From Gavia stellata (taxonomy: Eukaryota > Chordata > Aves > Gaviiformes > Gaviidae), in assembly GCF_030936135.1 (NCBI RefSeq), contig NC_082595.1:15637930-15701929 (forward strand): 64,000 nt of DNA. The letters run 5' to 3'. Under the pieces are notes generated by a model. That model searched no databases, was not told the DNA's origin, and saw nothing but the letters and a program-made list of their open reading frames with translations. This document shows positions 23,851 to 36,711 of the stretch, piece after piece. Numbering within the stretch: position 1 is the stretch's first letter; each line of letters opens with the position of its first letter. Made by a program: the position numbers and the translations under genes.

Positions 23851-26800
23851 TTACTGCCAAAAATAAAAGGATGCATCAATGTATTCTGTGGCTTACCAGA
23901 CAGCACTAATGAATTTGAGAGCTGTGACAGTCATTGCTTCCTATCTACAAGGCCTGCAATTGTGTTCCAGATTAAAATGAACTTGGTTGGGCAAGATTTG
24001 TTGTTGATAGATCCAAAGTAACTGCTGTTACTCTCTTTGTTTCCTTCCACAGCAGATTAGTTTAATGATTTACCATATAATTTTTCCTGGGATTTAAGTT
24101 AATTCCGGAAAACTTGACGTCTCCTCTTTTTGACTTCTCTTTTTTCTTATGCACACATCCCGCCACCCCTTTTTTATTAGAAGTAGCCACTGAGTTTGCC
24201 TCTTCCAGTTCTCTGGTACAGCAACCATTCCCTGTTAGCTCTCAAAGATAACCATTTGAGGTTCTGAGTTTACTTTAGGCCAGTCTTGAAGTATTCTATG
24301 ACAAACATAAGGTTGAGAGCGGTTAACTGAAGTATTCCTCTTACTGATTCTATCTATAATCCACAGGATATGTAATCCCTGTCACTGGTGTCGCTGTACC
24401 AGCAGCCTACTCGCAGCTGGCTTTTGGCAAATGCTGCTGCAAAGATGGTGTTTAACACTTTGGCCTCCTTGGCATCGGATCAGTTGGCTGAGTCATAATT
24501 TGAAGTCATCACTCATATTTTTCTTAATTCTAGTGAGACTTTTTTTTTTTAAGAAACCATTGCTAGGTGCTCAAAAAGCTACCACAGGTAGCTGCAGTAA
24601 GGAAGCTGCCCGTGCGGGCAAAACTAATGACTGATGAAGGTCAGGCTATTGATGATAGAGAACTTGCAAGAAAAGGAAATGAAAATGGTAGGGCCATTGG
24701 TAGAGCTATGAACAGTAGAGCCTATGCTGAAAGGGATGTAAAAATATGAATTAATAAAATGTTATTAGTTCACATAATTGTAGAAAGAGAAGAATAAGCA
24801 GTAATGCTAAAAGGCTGGGCATTTATATTTGTGTATTGTATTTGAGAGAAGTCCAGTGACAAAGAAATGACAGGATGAAATCAAAAGTCTTTCAGTATCA
24901 CTCATAATAAAGGAGGATACTAAATAGGAGTTTCTTGACTTGCATATTGACAGGCTGAAACATCTTGCATCTGAGAGTTTTAAAAGAGCTGGCTGAATGG
25001 GTCTCTGGGGATACTGATTTCTTCCCCAAATAGCTATTTAAAACTGTGGAAAAGATTAAGAGATTTCACCCAAAACTTAACATTGTAGCAGCATTTTTAG
25101 AATGATAAATAATAGTCGTATTCTGGGGAAGAGAATGGAACAGCTAAAATGAAACCTGGTAAAGAACGAACAGATGAACTTAGTGCCACACAACGGTGCT
25201 GCAGTGTGAAATACGCTCCACTAAACAAAACCTTTCTGGAAGGTTCGCTTCCAGAAATCAGGAGTGTTTAATGTTTTTTGCTTCCTGTAAAACATTTCAA
25301 TTGATGTCATACACTGTTTAAATTAGAAACTAGAATGACTCAGTTTAGTGGAAGATACCGAGTTTATCAAAACTATGTGACTGATAGCTCTCAAAATATA
25401 ACTGCGATAAGGAACAGTGTTTCTAGAAAGGTTTGGAAAAAGCTTAGTTCTTCACCCAACTCTGATTACTTATAACAGCTTCCTTGGAGCGAACAAAAAC
25501 TAGCCAACAAACGTTTGCAGCCTGCACAAAGGCTGAGGAAGCACAAGGCGATGGAGGCTTGCAGCACCTGAAGGAAAGTGGTGCAGATGTTTAGTAAGCT
25601 GGACACTGCTAAGCCGAGGCTCGCTATGCAGTTATGCAGCAAAGTAAAAATGGAGGCTATGTTTGCAAGGTGCAAACCTGGAGTGCAGTGACTCTGACAG
25701 CAGTTTAATGATCTCTGGCTGAATAACTTACCGAACCTCAGTATCTAGTAAGTTTGTATCTCTAAAAACTAAGTGATGCTTAAATTTATGAACTGAAGAA
25801 TTTCAGGCGGTATCAACAGAACCTATGTTTGCTCTGTATTTTACACTGGAGATGCTTTTATGGTGCTTTCCAGTTAGTCCAATATAGAAAGTGTGGGAGA
25901 TCCATCTGGGAATAATTAAAAGAGCAGAAAACTGCTTATAGTGGGACACAGGGAGAAAAAAACCTGCCTGAAGAGTCAAGCAGAAGGATGAGAGCTGACT
26001 AGACTGCAGATCATGAGTATCTCCCAGGCAAAAGGGAATGAAGTTAAAAAATCTTCTTACTGATGTGGAAAAACATATAACATGTTATAGGTAGTAGAAG
26101 CCAGGCCACTGCACACTTAGTGTAGGTTTTCAACTGGGAGGATGAAACATGACAGCATTTACCAAGAGTTGTGATGGATTCTTGCCAAGAATTATCTAAA
26201 AGATACTAGAAAATCTCTGTGATGTGCTGTTTTATTGGCATATATCTATGGATTTATGACAACTGTATTGAGTGAGTCTTTTTAAATGGAGCGTTCTGAG
26301 TGAAAGCGAACCATCAGTTTGAGAAAAGGATGAAGAGTGACGTGGGGAGAGAGCTGCAAAGGGGGAGTCTGGGATGGGTGTGTGGGAGAGGATGGAAGGA
26401 GGGAGGAGAGGGTGAGGATTTAAAGGACAATAAGGAGCTGACATTTCATCAGCAGACTCCTGCAGGACAAAAAACTAGTTAGGAAACAACACGGATAGTG
26501 TCAGATGGCAGACAAAAACATGGGAGCCTTTCTGTTTCACTTTCAGCCTTTCTCAGCCTTTTCTCCTGCCCTTCGGAAAGGGGGGAGTCCTGCGGCAATG
26601 CCTAGAGAGCTGTTTGCTTCCTCTCAGCTTGGGTACAACCTCAAACTGCTGAAAATCCCACTTGTTTTCTCTCTTACTCCAGAAAAGACGTGCTAGAGAC
26701 TCCCCAAAATGGCAGAACTAACTCTTTTGAAGGATACTTCTATGGACATCTTATAAAGCATGCAGATTAAAATTAACTCAGCTTACCTAGGGTAAAAAAG

Positions 26801-29800
26801 AGAAATTCCAGGAGGAAAACAAAAACCCATTTACAAGGCATGGAATATTTTGGTTGGTTGGAACAGTACTTCGTGGTTCTCTCTTTCTTTTTTCTTTCCC
26901 CCCATCTTCTTCCTCTTTGTGGATGAAGTTTCTGTATCACGAAAGGGGTATTTCACATACCATTTTCTGTTTGAAGCTCATAGGAACGAACCGTCTGTGT
27001 TGTTTATGGACCAAAAATCTCTGCTAGAAAGTGAAAGTTATCCCACATAAGTGCAAGACAAGAACACATGCTAACTTCTGAGCTTTGATTCTGGTACTTG
27101 CCAGTAACACTACATGCTTCATGCCAGGAGTTGAGCAGCACAACTTCTAACCTCAGTACTTTCATCTCAGTACTTCATAATCTCTGTCTGTTATTCATGA
27201 AATAAATTTATGAGTTTTGACATAAATTACTTATTAATCTCTCGGGGGATTAATTTTCTCATTTGTTTGCCAGGTTTCCTGGAAAATAATTGAAAATTGC
27301 CTTGCAGAATAGATAGTTCAGGGTCGTCTTTCTGTTTTCATTATTTTAGGTTGCGTGGCAGGGATATCGGGTATTTTCTGGTAAAAATCACTTTAAAAAA
27401 ATGTTTGGTATTCTTAATGTGAGCTAGCTTTTAATTTGAGTATAAACTTCTGTTTAAGTTGCATGCATTCAGACTGCAAAAATTACTGTTCCCATCAAAA
27501 AGCATCTGTTCACAAGCATCTTCTCTTCTGGAACACTTTTAGGAGACAAAGCTACAGAATATATACAGAGAAATGAAAATGAAATAAAATATGTAAACAA
27601 CAATATTTAGGTACAAAGTAAAAGCTGTGTTAATAATGTGAATGCTGTGTTAATTCAGCTTGTTGGAGAACTCTGCTGAAGTTGTTATGTGCCTGTAACT
27701 ATGGAAATATGCCAGCACCCCATGTTAAGCCAAATCATGAATATCCAGTCAATGAAAGACTTAAAAACTTAAGTACTTTGCTATGTTCAGGACAAGTCAT
27801 GGTTTATTTAAGTACAACACTGATTCCCAGTCGTTACCTTGCCTTTGTAGATTGCTACAAATTATGAACATACTTTTATTTTTCTGAGAAAGTGATATGC
27901 ACAGACTTTCCAATGCTTTTCTGAGACTCAGATGCACTACATGACACAGCTTGGAAGGCTTTTATTAAAGCATACGTCTGGATGACCAGATGAAGCTCCA
28001 TGCAGTCAGTGTTTGGAAACCTGTAGGTTTTGGGAAAAGCTTTGCTATTCAAGCTGGTTTTGAGCTGAATTGTTGTGATAACAACAATGGGTGCTGCGAT
28101 TTCAAAATCCCACTGCTTCTGTTGAAAACTGGTGTCAGTGGGGACTTAATGAAAATCCCACCAGTGATCGTGTAGCATACTGTCAGCACAAGTTGTTTTC
28201 ATGGGGAAATGTCTCAAACTGACTGATGTAGATGCCTTTAATGTTAATAGGGAAGGAGCAGGAGGTCCTGTTCTCAGTTTCATAATGTGCATGGATGTTC
28301 TGTAGGACTCTTGCAGCAAAACTTCCACCTGCATCTTTGGAAACTTGAGCACGGTGTTCACGCTCATTGTTTGCTTCTGATGCAAGGCATGTCTGGGACT
28401 CTGTTATACTTGTCTTCAAGTTGGTGACACAATTCAGGGAGAAAACCTGCTGAGCCTGTCAGGCTGGCCAAGATTTTGGGCCGTACTGGCCTAACATGCT
28501 CCGCTATTTGAAAAATGTAATTGGAGGTTTTAGCTGCATTCCCAAAGCCTTGCTGTCTGAAGAGAAAAACAGTTCTAAACGTTGCTCTTTCCTTTGGCTG
28601 CTGCACTTACCTTGTCGATAGGACATGTCATATAACTCCCATAGCTTGAGCAAACGCTTTTGTTGCAGCTGCTCTGAAGCAGAGAATAGATGTAGAGCTC
28701 TAATAAACTTGCTGGAAACGGAGATTCAGAGGTTTAGCACTTTTTTACTTTAATTTGAGACTTTTGAAAGACAGTGTGAGTCTTTGGACCAGTTACTTTG
28801 TCACTGGTAAAGAACAAACATGTATAATAGTGTCTCAGATTCCATGTAACTGAATGAGATTTTCAGATATTTGAAATCTCACTGTAGCTGTCTGTAGCAA
28901 TGTAAATAGTGACCTGGAATCAGTGACTACATATGGGTATTTATGTAATCCCCAGCTTTGGCTTTGTGGAAATATAAGTACCTACCCTTGTTAGTGGTGC
29001 TGCTGCTTAATATTAATTTTAAGTATGCAAAAATGGGATGACGAACTCTTACTTGAATGTATGTGTTGTGACCAAATTCACTACTAGATTAAATTATCTT
29101 GGGTTCATCATTAATGCTAATTTGCAGCAAGCTGTAACGGTCCTTCTTGTTTTAATTCTTGTGACTACTGACACCCAAGGGTTAAGGGTTTGGAGGATGT
29201 TGAAGCGTTCCCTCACCAAAGCAACTTGCAATGAAATTAAATCTGTTTCTCCACAGAAATAAATGACTTGGGATATAATAGTTGCAGTTTTCTCCTACTC
29301 TTATTTTTTTCTTTCTCAGTGAAATGGCACATATTATCATAAATTATATATTACAGTGTAATGTATGCACATCCAGGTCATTATTTAGAACAGGTGCCTC
29401 ATGCAAAGCATGCAGCACATAGACGTGGAAGAAAAACACAAAGCACAGAGATGGCTTTGGGGAAAAAGGGGGACGACTATCCAGCTCTGGGTCTGTATGT
29501 GAATCACTTGTACTGTTACCAATATCTCGTGCCATCTCTACTTAAGAGCGTATAAATATTTCCAGGAGCAGATCTACTTGAGAAACAAATGTTAGGCTCT
29601 GTGCCAAATAGATCTTGGAGTGGTTCGCCAAAATAGAACAAGTTTCAGGGGGAAGGGGAAAAAGGTGAACTTTACCAGCACTTTTAAATAGTCAGGTTGC
29701 TGTAATCTTACGGCCGTTGAGGAGGCAACTCGTGAGCAGCTCGGTTGTCTGGGCAGTGGGGGTGTGCTAAGTAGGTGGAAGCTGTCCCAAATGTCTCTGA

Positions 29801-32800
29801 GACCTGAGTTAGGCTCTTGCTCCAGATCGCACTCTCATGGAAGTTATGTTTTCATCATTGACTTAAAGGGAGCTAAGGGAGACTTGTTTATGGTTACCTA
29901 CTCTGAGTATCTTTGACTGCCTCAGGTGGGTTAAGGTTTTAGAGTACCCAGGATACATTTGAGAGCTGTACCTTTGGGCTGTGATTTCAATTACCAAGAA
30001 CGTCGCCTGCTAAAAACTAGGCTTTCTTTAGGACAAAAGAAAAAGATCTAGAAGTCCAAGAGCTCCAGCAATACTGTGTGATTCTTTCAAAGGATGCAGT
30101 GATAAGGAATTTATCTTTTTATGACAGTTTTCTGGTCCCAGAAAAGGTCATTTTTTGGCAGGGATTTGGCATTTAGTACTGCAACACCTGAAGAATTTAG
30201 GATTTTTTTTTGCAGTTTTACAATAATTTGTCACCTTCTTTAGGTGATAAGTGTCTATAGGGTTAACGGGTTCAGTGGCTTTGTTAAGCATCAGTAATTT
30301 AATGAAGATCTTGAAAAGTGTTTGATTTAAAATGGTCATTCTTAAAGTAAATTAGTCTTTGGCGAATAAAAACAAAGCCCAAACCTATTTGCCTGGATTA
30401 GAGTTAAATCAGTATTTAGTGCTGGGATTAAGAAGAGAGTTCATTACTTCAGTTTCATTCTAACCTGAGTTTTCATTGGGATTATGTTAAGAGAGAAATT
30501 CACTGCTATACAGAAAGTCAGTATAGGCTTGAGCATCACACACATGCCATGCAAACCCTCTAGAAGTACCCGCTGGAGACTAAAAGATTTAGGAGCTGCA
30601 TTGCTTTTTGGTATTTAAGTTCCTTAAAAAAAAAAAATAAAAAAAAAATCTTGGCTCTTTTTAAAACTCAAAGTTCTCCAGTAGGCATGTTACACTGCCT
30701 CTAAACAAATATTTGTTGAGTGACTGAATGTTAACTGCTGGGCATTGGTATCAGCTTCAATATTGCAAAAATCTTCAATCACAGCTTCCCATCTCATCCG
30801 GCACACAGTGGTTTTGCTCGTGTTTATATCACTGCTCCTCCTCCGCAGTGATAACTGTTTCTTGGGGACAGGAGGTAATGAGTATTAAAAACATCGCTAC
30901 AAAATTTGGCTTTTAAAATCCACCCAGAGGAACAGTTTCCCTTCGCATCTCTTAAATGTTACTCTTGTTTTTGCTGGCTTTGAGTAAAACACACCTCTGG
31001 TGATCTCGCGTCCATGTTTCTTTCGAAGAGCTTCTGTCAAGGAGCAGAGAGAGGCTGCAGACCTCTTCTGCCCGCCACTAGCACTGATAGCTAGTGCAGG
31101 CAATACAGAAGGTGAAGTAAATAGGTTGAATAGGTTATAGGAGGTAATAATTAATACTATATCTGTATGGTGCCTACCTTCCAGAAACATTGCAAAAGAA
31201 TTTCTGAAAACTAAGTGAAGGCCGTATCTGCTTCATACTTCATTTTCATTAAATTGGACTACTATTGCATTATATACCAAAAAGCATACAGTAACAGACT
31301 ATATTCCTAGATTAAGCTCACTTCTCTTCAGTAGTTTTTTAAATACGCTGGAGTCTCACATGTGCCCTAAGTCTTTAAGCTTCTGACTCGTTGTTCTAGC
31401 TGCCCGGCAGTTGTTTGCATTCTGGATGATGAATCAGGGTCCTGCTTAGCAAATGTGTTCAGCCTTTATTCTCCACAGGCCAATAAAAAAAAAAAGAAGT
31501 AACTGTGAAACATAGTATTTCTAAATAGTAAGTTATTGAAGGTCAAGAGAAAAACCTGAAACAACAGCCCTCTTCCTTTAACAAACTGGATTGCATTTGT
31601 TTTCTCCTTTGTTTCTTGGTTGAGATTTCCCTAAATTTCAAAATGATAGTTCCTGGTATTGTGACAGGAGTGTTTCTATCTACTTATTCATCATCGGTTT
31701 TCTTTCTAAGCTGATTCTATTGCAACACTTTGCGATGTTAATTAGACTTTCTTTGTTTTACCACCTTTCCTTGGGATAGGCCTAAGATATCCTCAGTATG
31801 TCATTCTGAAAAAGGCTAAAAGATAAGCTGAGTAATTTTAAGCCTTCTAATATTTACAGGTACATTCCCAACATTTTGGCCATCATGTCTTCTTTTTTTT
31901 TCATGGGAGTGTGATGGCTGAAACATCTGGAATGCGTCTGTAAGTAATCAATGCCTCAAAATGCTGGAGCTTATCTGTAAGCCTTGCTTTTGAAGGTGTG
32001 TGCTCAGTATTTGGAAGCTCTCAAAGACATCTTAATGTATTCCCTCAAAATTACATGTTAAACTGGCTGGTCCAGCGTTGCCTATAGAGTGTGTATTGCT
32101 TTCAGCCTAGGGTAACGGGGAGTGCTGTTACAAGTTGTTCTTAGCATCTCTTCTTGTGTAAGAGCAATATAGGTGTCATATATGTTCTTGAGTAAGAATT
32201 CTCTTTCTAGCATGAAACTGTAAGAAGAGGCAAAGGAATCCTAAAGGCTCCACAGGTGTGCTAGCTGAGGTGCTGTTTCCTGCCCTGGCAAGCCACTGGT
32301 GCCACTGTGGAGAAATGGCACAGGTACTGATTTTGCAGAAGGTTACATCTATACTGAGACAGAGACGCACACCTGTAATTATGAAAGAAGGCGTGAGTGA
32401 GTGTAAGGGACTGGTTGCACAAGGAAGAGCACATATCTTTTTTTTTTTTTTTCCACCACAGTTCAGACTCTTATTTTTGTATCTCCATCTGAGTAGTCCC
32501 CACTTTCTCCCATGAACCTTTTGTATTTTACCTAGCTTATAAATATAAGTGTTTCTCTGCTAACAAATTAACATGAAGTTTGATATTTTTCTGTCTCATT
32601 TGCTATCGCTTGTAATAAATGTTCTGTGGCTGTAACTTATTCTGGTATGAGTAAGTGAAGAATCCTGTCTCTTCCCTTCAAAGGATCAACTGTGCTGCCA
32701 TAACAGGGCTCTCCTTTTTCCCCTTCCCTTTCCCATGTCGTATTTGTTATTACAAGCATCAGCTTTTTGCTGTCATACTTTATTGCAGTATTGAGGACCC

Positions 32801-35639
32801 AGATAAAGAAGGAAACCAAACAGGGATTATTAATGAATCTGAAACACTTCATCCTCTCAACAATCTGTTTTTAATAGCTGCTTTTAATTTTAATAATAAT
32901 GCCGCCCCACCCCACCCCCTGCAATGGATGGAGTATCCATGTATTCTTCTGACTACTCTGGAGCTTTTATTGCTGAACAATGTCGAATGTCTGTATGTTT
33001 TACCAATGCTCTTCAGTTAATACAGGTGCCAGTAGCATGCATACACAGAACGGGGTACTAGAACTGCTTTTGTTTCACTCATGATAGCTATGCGCATTCA
33101 AACTGGTGCAAGCGCTGATTTGGATGGTTGATTACATACATATGCATATCCTGAGAAAACACAGTGTAGCATAACTGGTCCTAAATCAGTGGTGTGTTTC
33201 AGAATAAATGGCAGTAATCAGGAGCTTGCCTGCGTCTTGTTTGGGTGACGGGGTGTTCCTGCCCGGGAGCACCAGAAGGGTGAGCTGAGCACCAGGGGCC
33301 CAATCACTACCGTATGCAGATTTTCTAATTTCTTAGTTAGTTTAAACTTGAGGATGGGTCATGAAAACGGCTAACACACCCCCATTTTATTTTTGTAAGT
33401 CTTCAGTTTGTTTTTTCCCTAGTCCAAATGCAGTTGACATAAACTGGTCCCCTGTAGACTGGCCTCTGTAGGGCCCTTCAAGAATAAGCATCTGCTATCC
33501 CAGCAGATGTTAATGAGTCATTTCAAATACCTCATCTGAAGGTTACTTTTAGGAAATCGAAAACTTTCGGTTCCTATAATATCTCTAGAATAATTCACAT
33601 AGGAGCAATGTGGGTGACCTCATATAATTTCCAGAATAGAGCAGACAACATAACCGCTTACATTTTCTCTGACTACCAAGAGTAAGGAAGCCCCCCCACC
33701 TGTTACGTTGATTCTGCTGGAAACCTTGATGGGGGATAAAAACCAGAAACTAACCCCTGCTAAGGTCAGCTCATGGTGCTTTTTCCCCTTCCATGAACTT
33801 TTCTCTGAATTATACCTACTAAGCTAAGTATAAAATATAGCAAATGAGAGATGAAATGTAAGGAGCGATATAGGAATATGAAACAGAAAGAGCGTTCACA
33901 ATGGTGATAGGACAAACTGTGCTTACTGTCAGTTTGAAGTTTTTCTTGGCTTTCCTGGCAGTTGTCATCTCCTGCAGGTTAAATATTGCACCTCTGTAGA
34001 GTAAATGCATTTGTGGTGTGGCTCTTACCAAAGCTTCTGAGTAGCCTAAGATCAGAGAAAGTCTACCTTAGGGTGGATACCACTCTTAAGAAATACTGAC
34101 TGATCGTACAGGAGATCAAAGCACTAATGAGGTGCATTTGAGAATAAAATTGTGTGATTCTCTCTACTGTTCTCCAGCAAGGAGAAAACTTTCTGCAGAC
34201 CTGTAGGTGCTGTGGGGTCCCTCATAGTCGCAGGATGGGTCAAGTAGAATGATAGTGCTGTTAAATGTATAGTAGATCTTTCTCTCCCTGAATAGTGATG
34301 GAAAAGAGAGGGAGTTAACAACTAAAGTAAGCTCCAGAAGACAGGCCGTTTGTTTTCCTTGTGGTCAAGATGGGGAGCTCAGTTGCCAGAAATAATAGTA
34401 CAGACAACTTCAGGAACTGTAAGAATCACTTGGTCTTGCTTGCTTCACCTTCCTGACGCAGCCGCAGGATTCTGGTTTTGCTGGGCATTGATCTGTGCTG
34501 AAGCCCACCAGTCTGTCTCCACAGAGGAGGACAGGTGGTGGTTCCTGAGTGGTGCTTCGGTGTGACTTCTCCTGTTGTCAAAGCGCCTTCAGGCCTCGCT
34601 GGTCAAGAGAGCAAGAGATTGAGACTGTTAATCAACTACACTATATCCATGTAGGCAGAGCCAACAAGAGTTAGGCCAATGGGCTGGGCCTGAAATATTT
34701 GAAGTTTACTGAGTGGTTTAGATTTAGCCAGTTCGAATGCTTTTCTTGTCTGATATTTGAAGGCAAGTTGTTTATCCAAGTGAAGTGCTTTAAGATACAG
34801 CAAGGAGCATTGACATCAGCAGAGATCAATGAAGGACGAAGAGGTCTATTTAATCTAGGAAATGAGTGACTTGGCTCTTTGATCCTGTTGCATTCTCTTA
34901 TTCCCAGAAGGTTAAATTTAGTCCTGCATACACAAATTCTGTTTGACTAAGTTTACTTAGGTTTTAAATATTTGTGGGTTTCTTTTGTTTAGCTTCTCTT
35001 GTATAACAAGAAAAAAACCCCAACTGTTACCGCGTAATGAGGCTGTTGCTGTGTAAGCGTGTGTAGCTCTTTTCAGACTTGAGAGCAGAATATGCAAATT
35101 CAAACCCAAATGCATTTCTTTAAATATTTATATTGTATAAAAAGAAAAAAATAACAACCTCTGACCCATTGTACATGAACCAGCCTATGACATGGCATAG
35201 GGAAATTGTTCAAATTTGAATAGCCAAGAAATAAATCTAGTGTGGCTCATTTTGCCTGTAGTACTTCCATTTTCCAGAAGTACGGGAAACCTGGTGCGGT
35301 TTAATGCAAAGGTGTGCATTTTGGTTTGAGATGTAAAAAGGTAAGGTAAGCCTTAGAAAACATGACGATAAGACTGCAGTTTCTACTGTGATGAAAGACA
35401 ATCTCAGAAAAATTCTCATAATCCCTTGTCTAGCAAGGTTAGTTGCTTTGGTGTAAATAAATAAAAGTCAAAGTGAGGGTTCTTTTTTATTATTATTATT
35501 TACGTTCTCCTTAACTGCAGCAAACCATTGCTTTGACGCTTCTTGCCACAGCCATACTTCACTCTGTGCCGACAGCCAGGAGGTTTAAAAGTGCATGAGT
35601 TGAAATATGCAGTACAACATAGAAAATAAAATTGAAAAA
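23851..35639. other. Intergenic up to the EPAS1 CpG island
   Basis: About 11.8 kb without a supported gene, RNA or recent transposon. Low-complexity runs occur at 24541-24550, 30626-30648 and 32439-32452, and a short TTA microsatellite near 35487-35500. Decayed repeats that I do not recognise are likely. This is presumed distal 5' flank of EPAS1. Confidence 0.5.
30626..30648 (+). repeat. A-rich run
   Basis: A12-T-A8-type tract. Low complexity only. Confidence 0.85.
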
Positions 35640-36087
35640 ACAGGGCGAGGAAGGAAGGTCCCCGCAGGGAGTCAGAAGTACAGTCCCTCTGCTTCTTTCT
35701 TTGCGCATCCCTCTAACCCCGACCGCTGCCGCCCTCCCTCCCCTCTGTGCGCGGCTCAAATGCGTGGTCCCAAAGCTAGCACGGTCCTTACCAGCGCCGG
35801 TCGTGTAGGGCGCTTGCTTACTTTTAATTTTCAATTTTTAATTTATTGGTTTAAACTCGCCACCCCCCGCACCGCCTCGGGCTGCCTCGGGCGCCCACGG
35901 GGCGAAGGCAGGGCCGCCCCCCGCCCCGTCTCCGAAGCCGGCACCTATGCCGGAGGCGCTCCGGGGCCGCCACGGCCCGGGCAGCACCGCGGTTGCTCCG
36001 CGGCTGCGGGGCAGGTGCCGCGGCGCCCCCCGCCCCTAAGAGCGCACGGGCGGGGCGCGCCAGGAGATACGGGGGTAAAAACGTCGA

Positions 36088-36104
36088 GGGGGGGGGGGGG
36101 GGGG
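36088..36104 (+). repeat. G17 homopolymer
   Basis: Seventeen consecutive G about 350 bp upstream of the likely cap site. It can form a G-quadruplex on plus and an i-motif on minus, and it is a likely site of length polymorphism or assembly error. Confidence 0.95.
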
Positions 36105-36326
36105 CATAAACCAAGTTAAACAACTAAAAAAAAACCAAAGCGGGGACGGGGAGAAAGGCGGGAGGAGGGCGAGGCGCCCCGGTGCCCGCGGGCGGGTGCC
36201 CCGGCCGGAGCCGGAGCGGTGCCGGTGGGGCGGGGGCGGCCCCCCTGACCCCCCGCGGCGCCGCCGGGCAGGCCGGTGCCGGGGGCGGGGAGGCCGGGGC
36301 GCGGCGGCGGCGCCCCGCCGGCCCCC

Positions 36327-36331
36327 ATTGG
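36327..36331 (-). promoter_or_regulatory. Inverted CCAAT box
   Basis: ATTGG within CCCCCATTGGCGGGCG, an NF-Y type site about 125 bp upstream of the inferred cap site, which is within the usual range for CCAAT boxes. No functional evidence is visible. Confidence 0.5.
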
Positions 36332-36351
36332 CGGGCGCGGCGGCGGCGGCG

Positions 36352-36375
36352 GGGCCGGGCCGGGCCGGGCCGGGT
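36352..36375 (+). repeat. GGGCC pentanucleotide tandem
   Basis: Four to five consecutive GGGCC units followed by GGGTCCGGGGCGG. Capable of G-quadruplex formation and located in the proximal promoter. Confidence 0.85.
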
Positions 36376-36424
36376 CCGGGGCGGAGGGGCCGGCCCTGCC
36401 CCCGCGGCCGGCGGCGGCCCAAGG

Positions 36425-36431
36425 TTTAAAG
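36425..36431 (+). promoter_or_regulatory. EPAS1: TATA-like element of EPAS1
   Basis: TTTAAAG in a small AT pocket (AAGGTTTAAAGTGAGAAC) surrounded by over 80% GC. A TATA-like role would put the cap site near 36455, about 80 nt before the IRE. That agrees with my recollection that the IRE lies within roughly the first 100 nt of human HIF-2alpha mRNA. The TSS itself is inferred. Confidence 0.45.
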
Positions 36432-36498
36432 TGAGAACTTTCTGCGGGCGGGCCGAGCCGCACAGCCCGCCGCCGCGCCGCTCCTGCCCCGCGCCGCA

Positions 36499-36516
36499 GC
36501 CGCCGCCGCCGCCGCC
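36499..36516 (+). repeat. EPAS1: (GCC)6 in the EPAS1 leader
   Basis: Six perfect GCC units just 5' of the IRE. Trinucleotide tracts in GC-rich leaders can vary in length and add secondary structure next to the IRE. Confidence 0.9.
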
Positions 36517-36531
36517 TCCCCCGGGCGGGCC

Positions 36532-36563
36532 GTACAATCCTCGGCAGTGTCCTGAGACTGTAC
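36532..36563 (+). promoter_or_regulatory. EPAS1: Iron-responsive element (IRE) in EPAS1 mRNA
   Basis: An RNA hairpin bound by iron regulatory proteins IRP1/IRP2, repressing translation of HIF-2alpha when cellular iron is low. The sequence shows a six-base loop CAGTGT (36545-36550) with the C-G cross-loop pair. The upper stem has five pairs: 36540-36544 pairs with 36551, 36552, 36554, 36555 and 36556, leaving T36553 unpaired on the 3' arm. The conserved bulged C is 36539. The lower stem is GTACA/TGTAC (36532-36536 with 36559-36563) plus T38-A57, with one A-C mismatch. The extra unpaired base on the 3' arm is a peculiarity of the known HIF-2alpha IRE, and by recollection the primary sequence is almost the same as in human. 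It lies in the 5' UTR upstream of the start codon, as a 5' (translation-repressing) IRE should. Confidence 0.95.
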
Positions 36564-36711
36564 GCCCGCCTCGGGGGCGACCCGGCCGCACCGGACCCCG
36601 ACCCCCGGCCGCCCGCTCGCCGCTGCCGCCCGGGGAGCCCCCGCGTCCCGCGGGCAGGTGCTGAGCCCGCCCCGGCCCGAGAGGCGGCGCAGGAGCCGGC
36701 GAGCCGCCGCG

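Larger units (their letters stand above)
36455..36711 (+). other. EPAS1: EPAS1 5' UTR (start estimated)
   Basis: Leader preceding the EPAS1 start codon, roughly 255 nt if the cap is near 36455. It contains a (GCC)6 tract (36499-36516) and the IRE (36532-36563). No ATG occurs between 36430 and 36711, so the annotated ATG is the first one and no upstream ORF is predicted from ATG. The IRE-to-ATG interval (about 150-170 nt) is shorter than the human one as I remember it. The 5' boundary needs cap-based data; the 3' boundary is certain if the start codon is right. Confidence 0.65.

Noticed and set aside
24606..24619. Short hairpin TGCCCG-TG-CGGGCA
   Set aside because: Six-base arms only; no terminator or RNA-gene context in vertebrate intergenic DNA.
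30700..30730. AAATATTTGTTGAGTGACTGAATG resembling the L2 tail
   Set aside because: Only about 24 bases match and no upstream L2 3' body is visible; too short to call.
35607..36119. 170-codon plus-strand open frame at the island edge
   Set aside because: Lies in presumed promoter DNA, crosses the G17 tract, shows no domain and has overlapping antisense frames.
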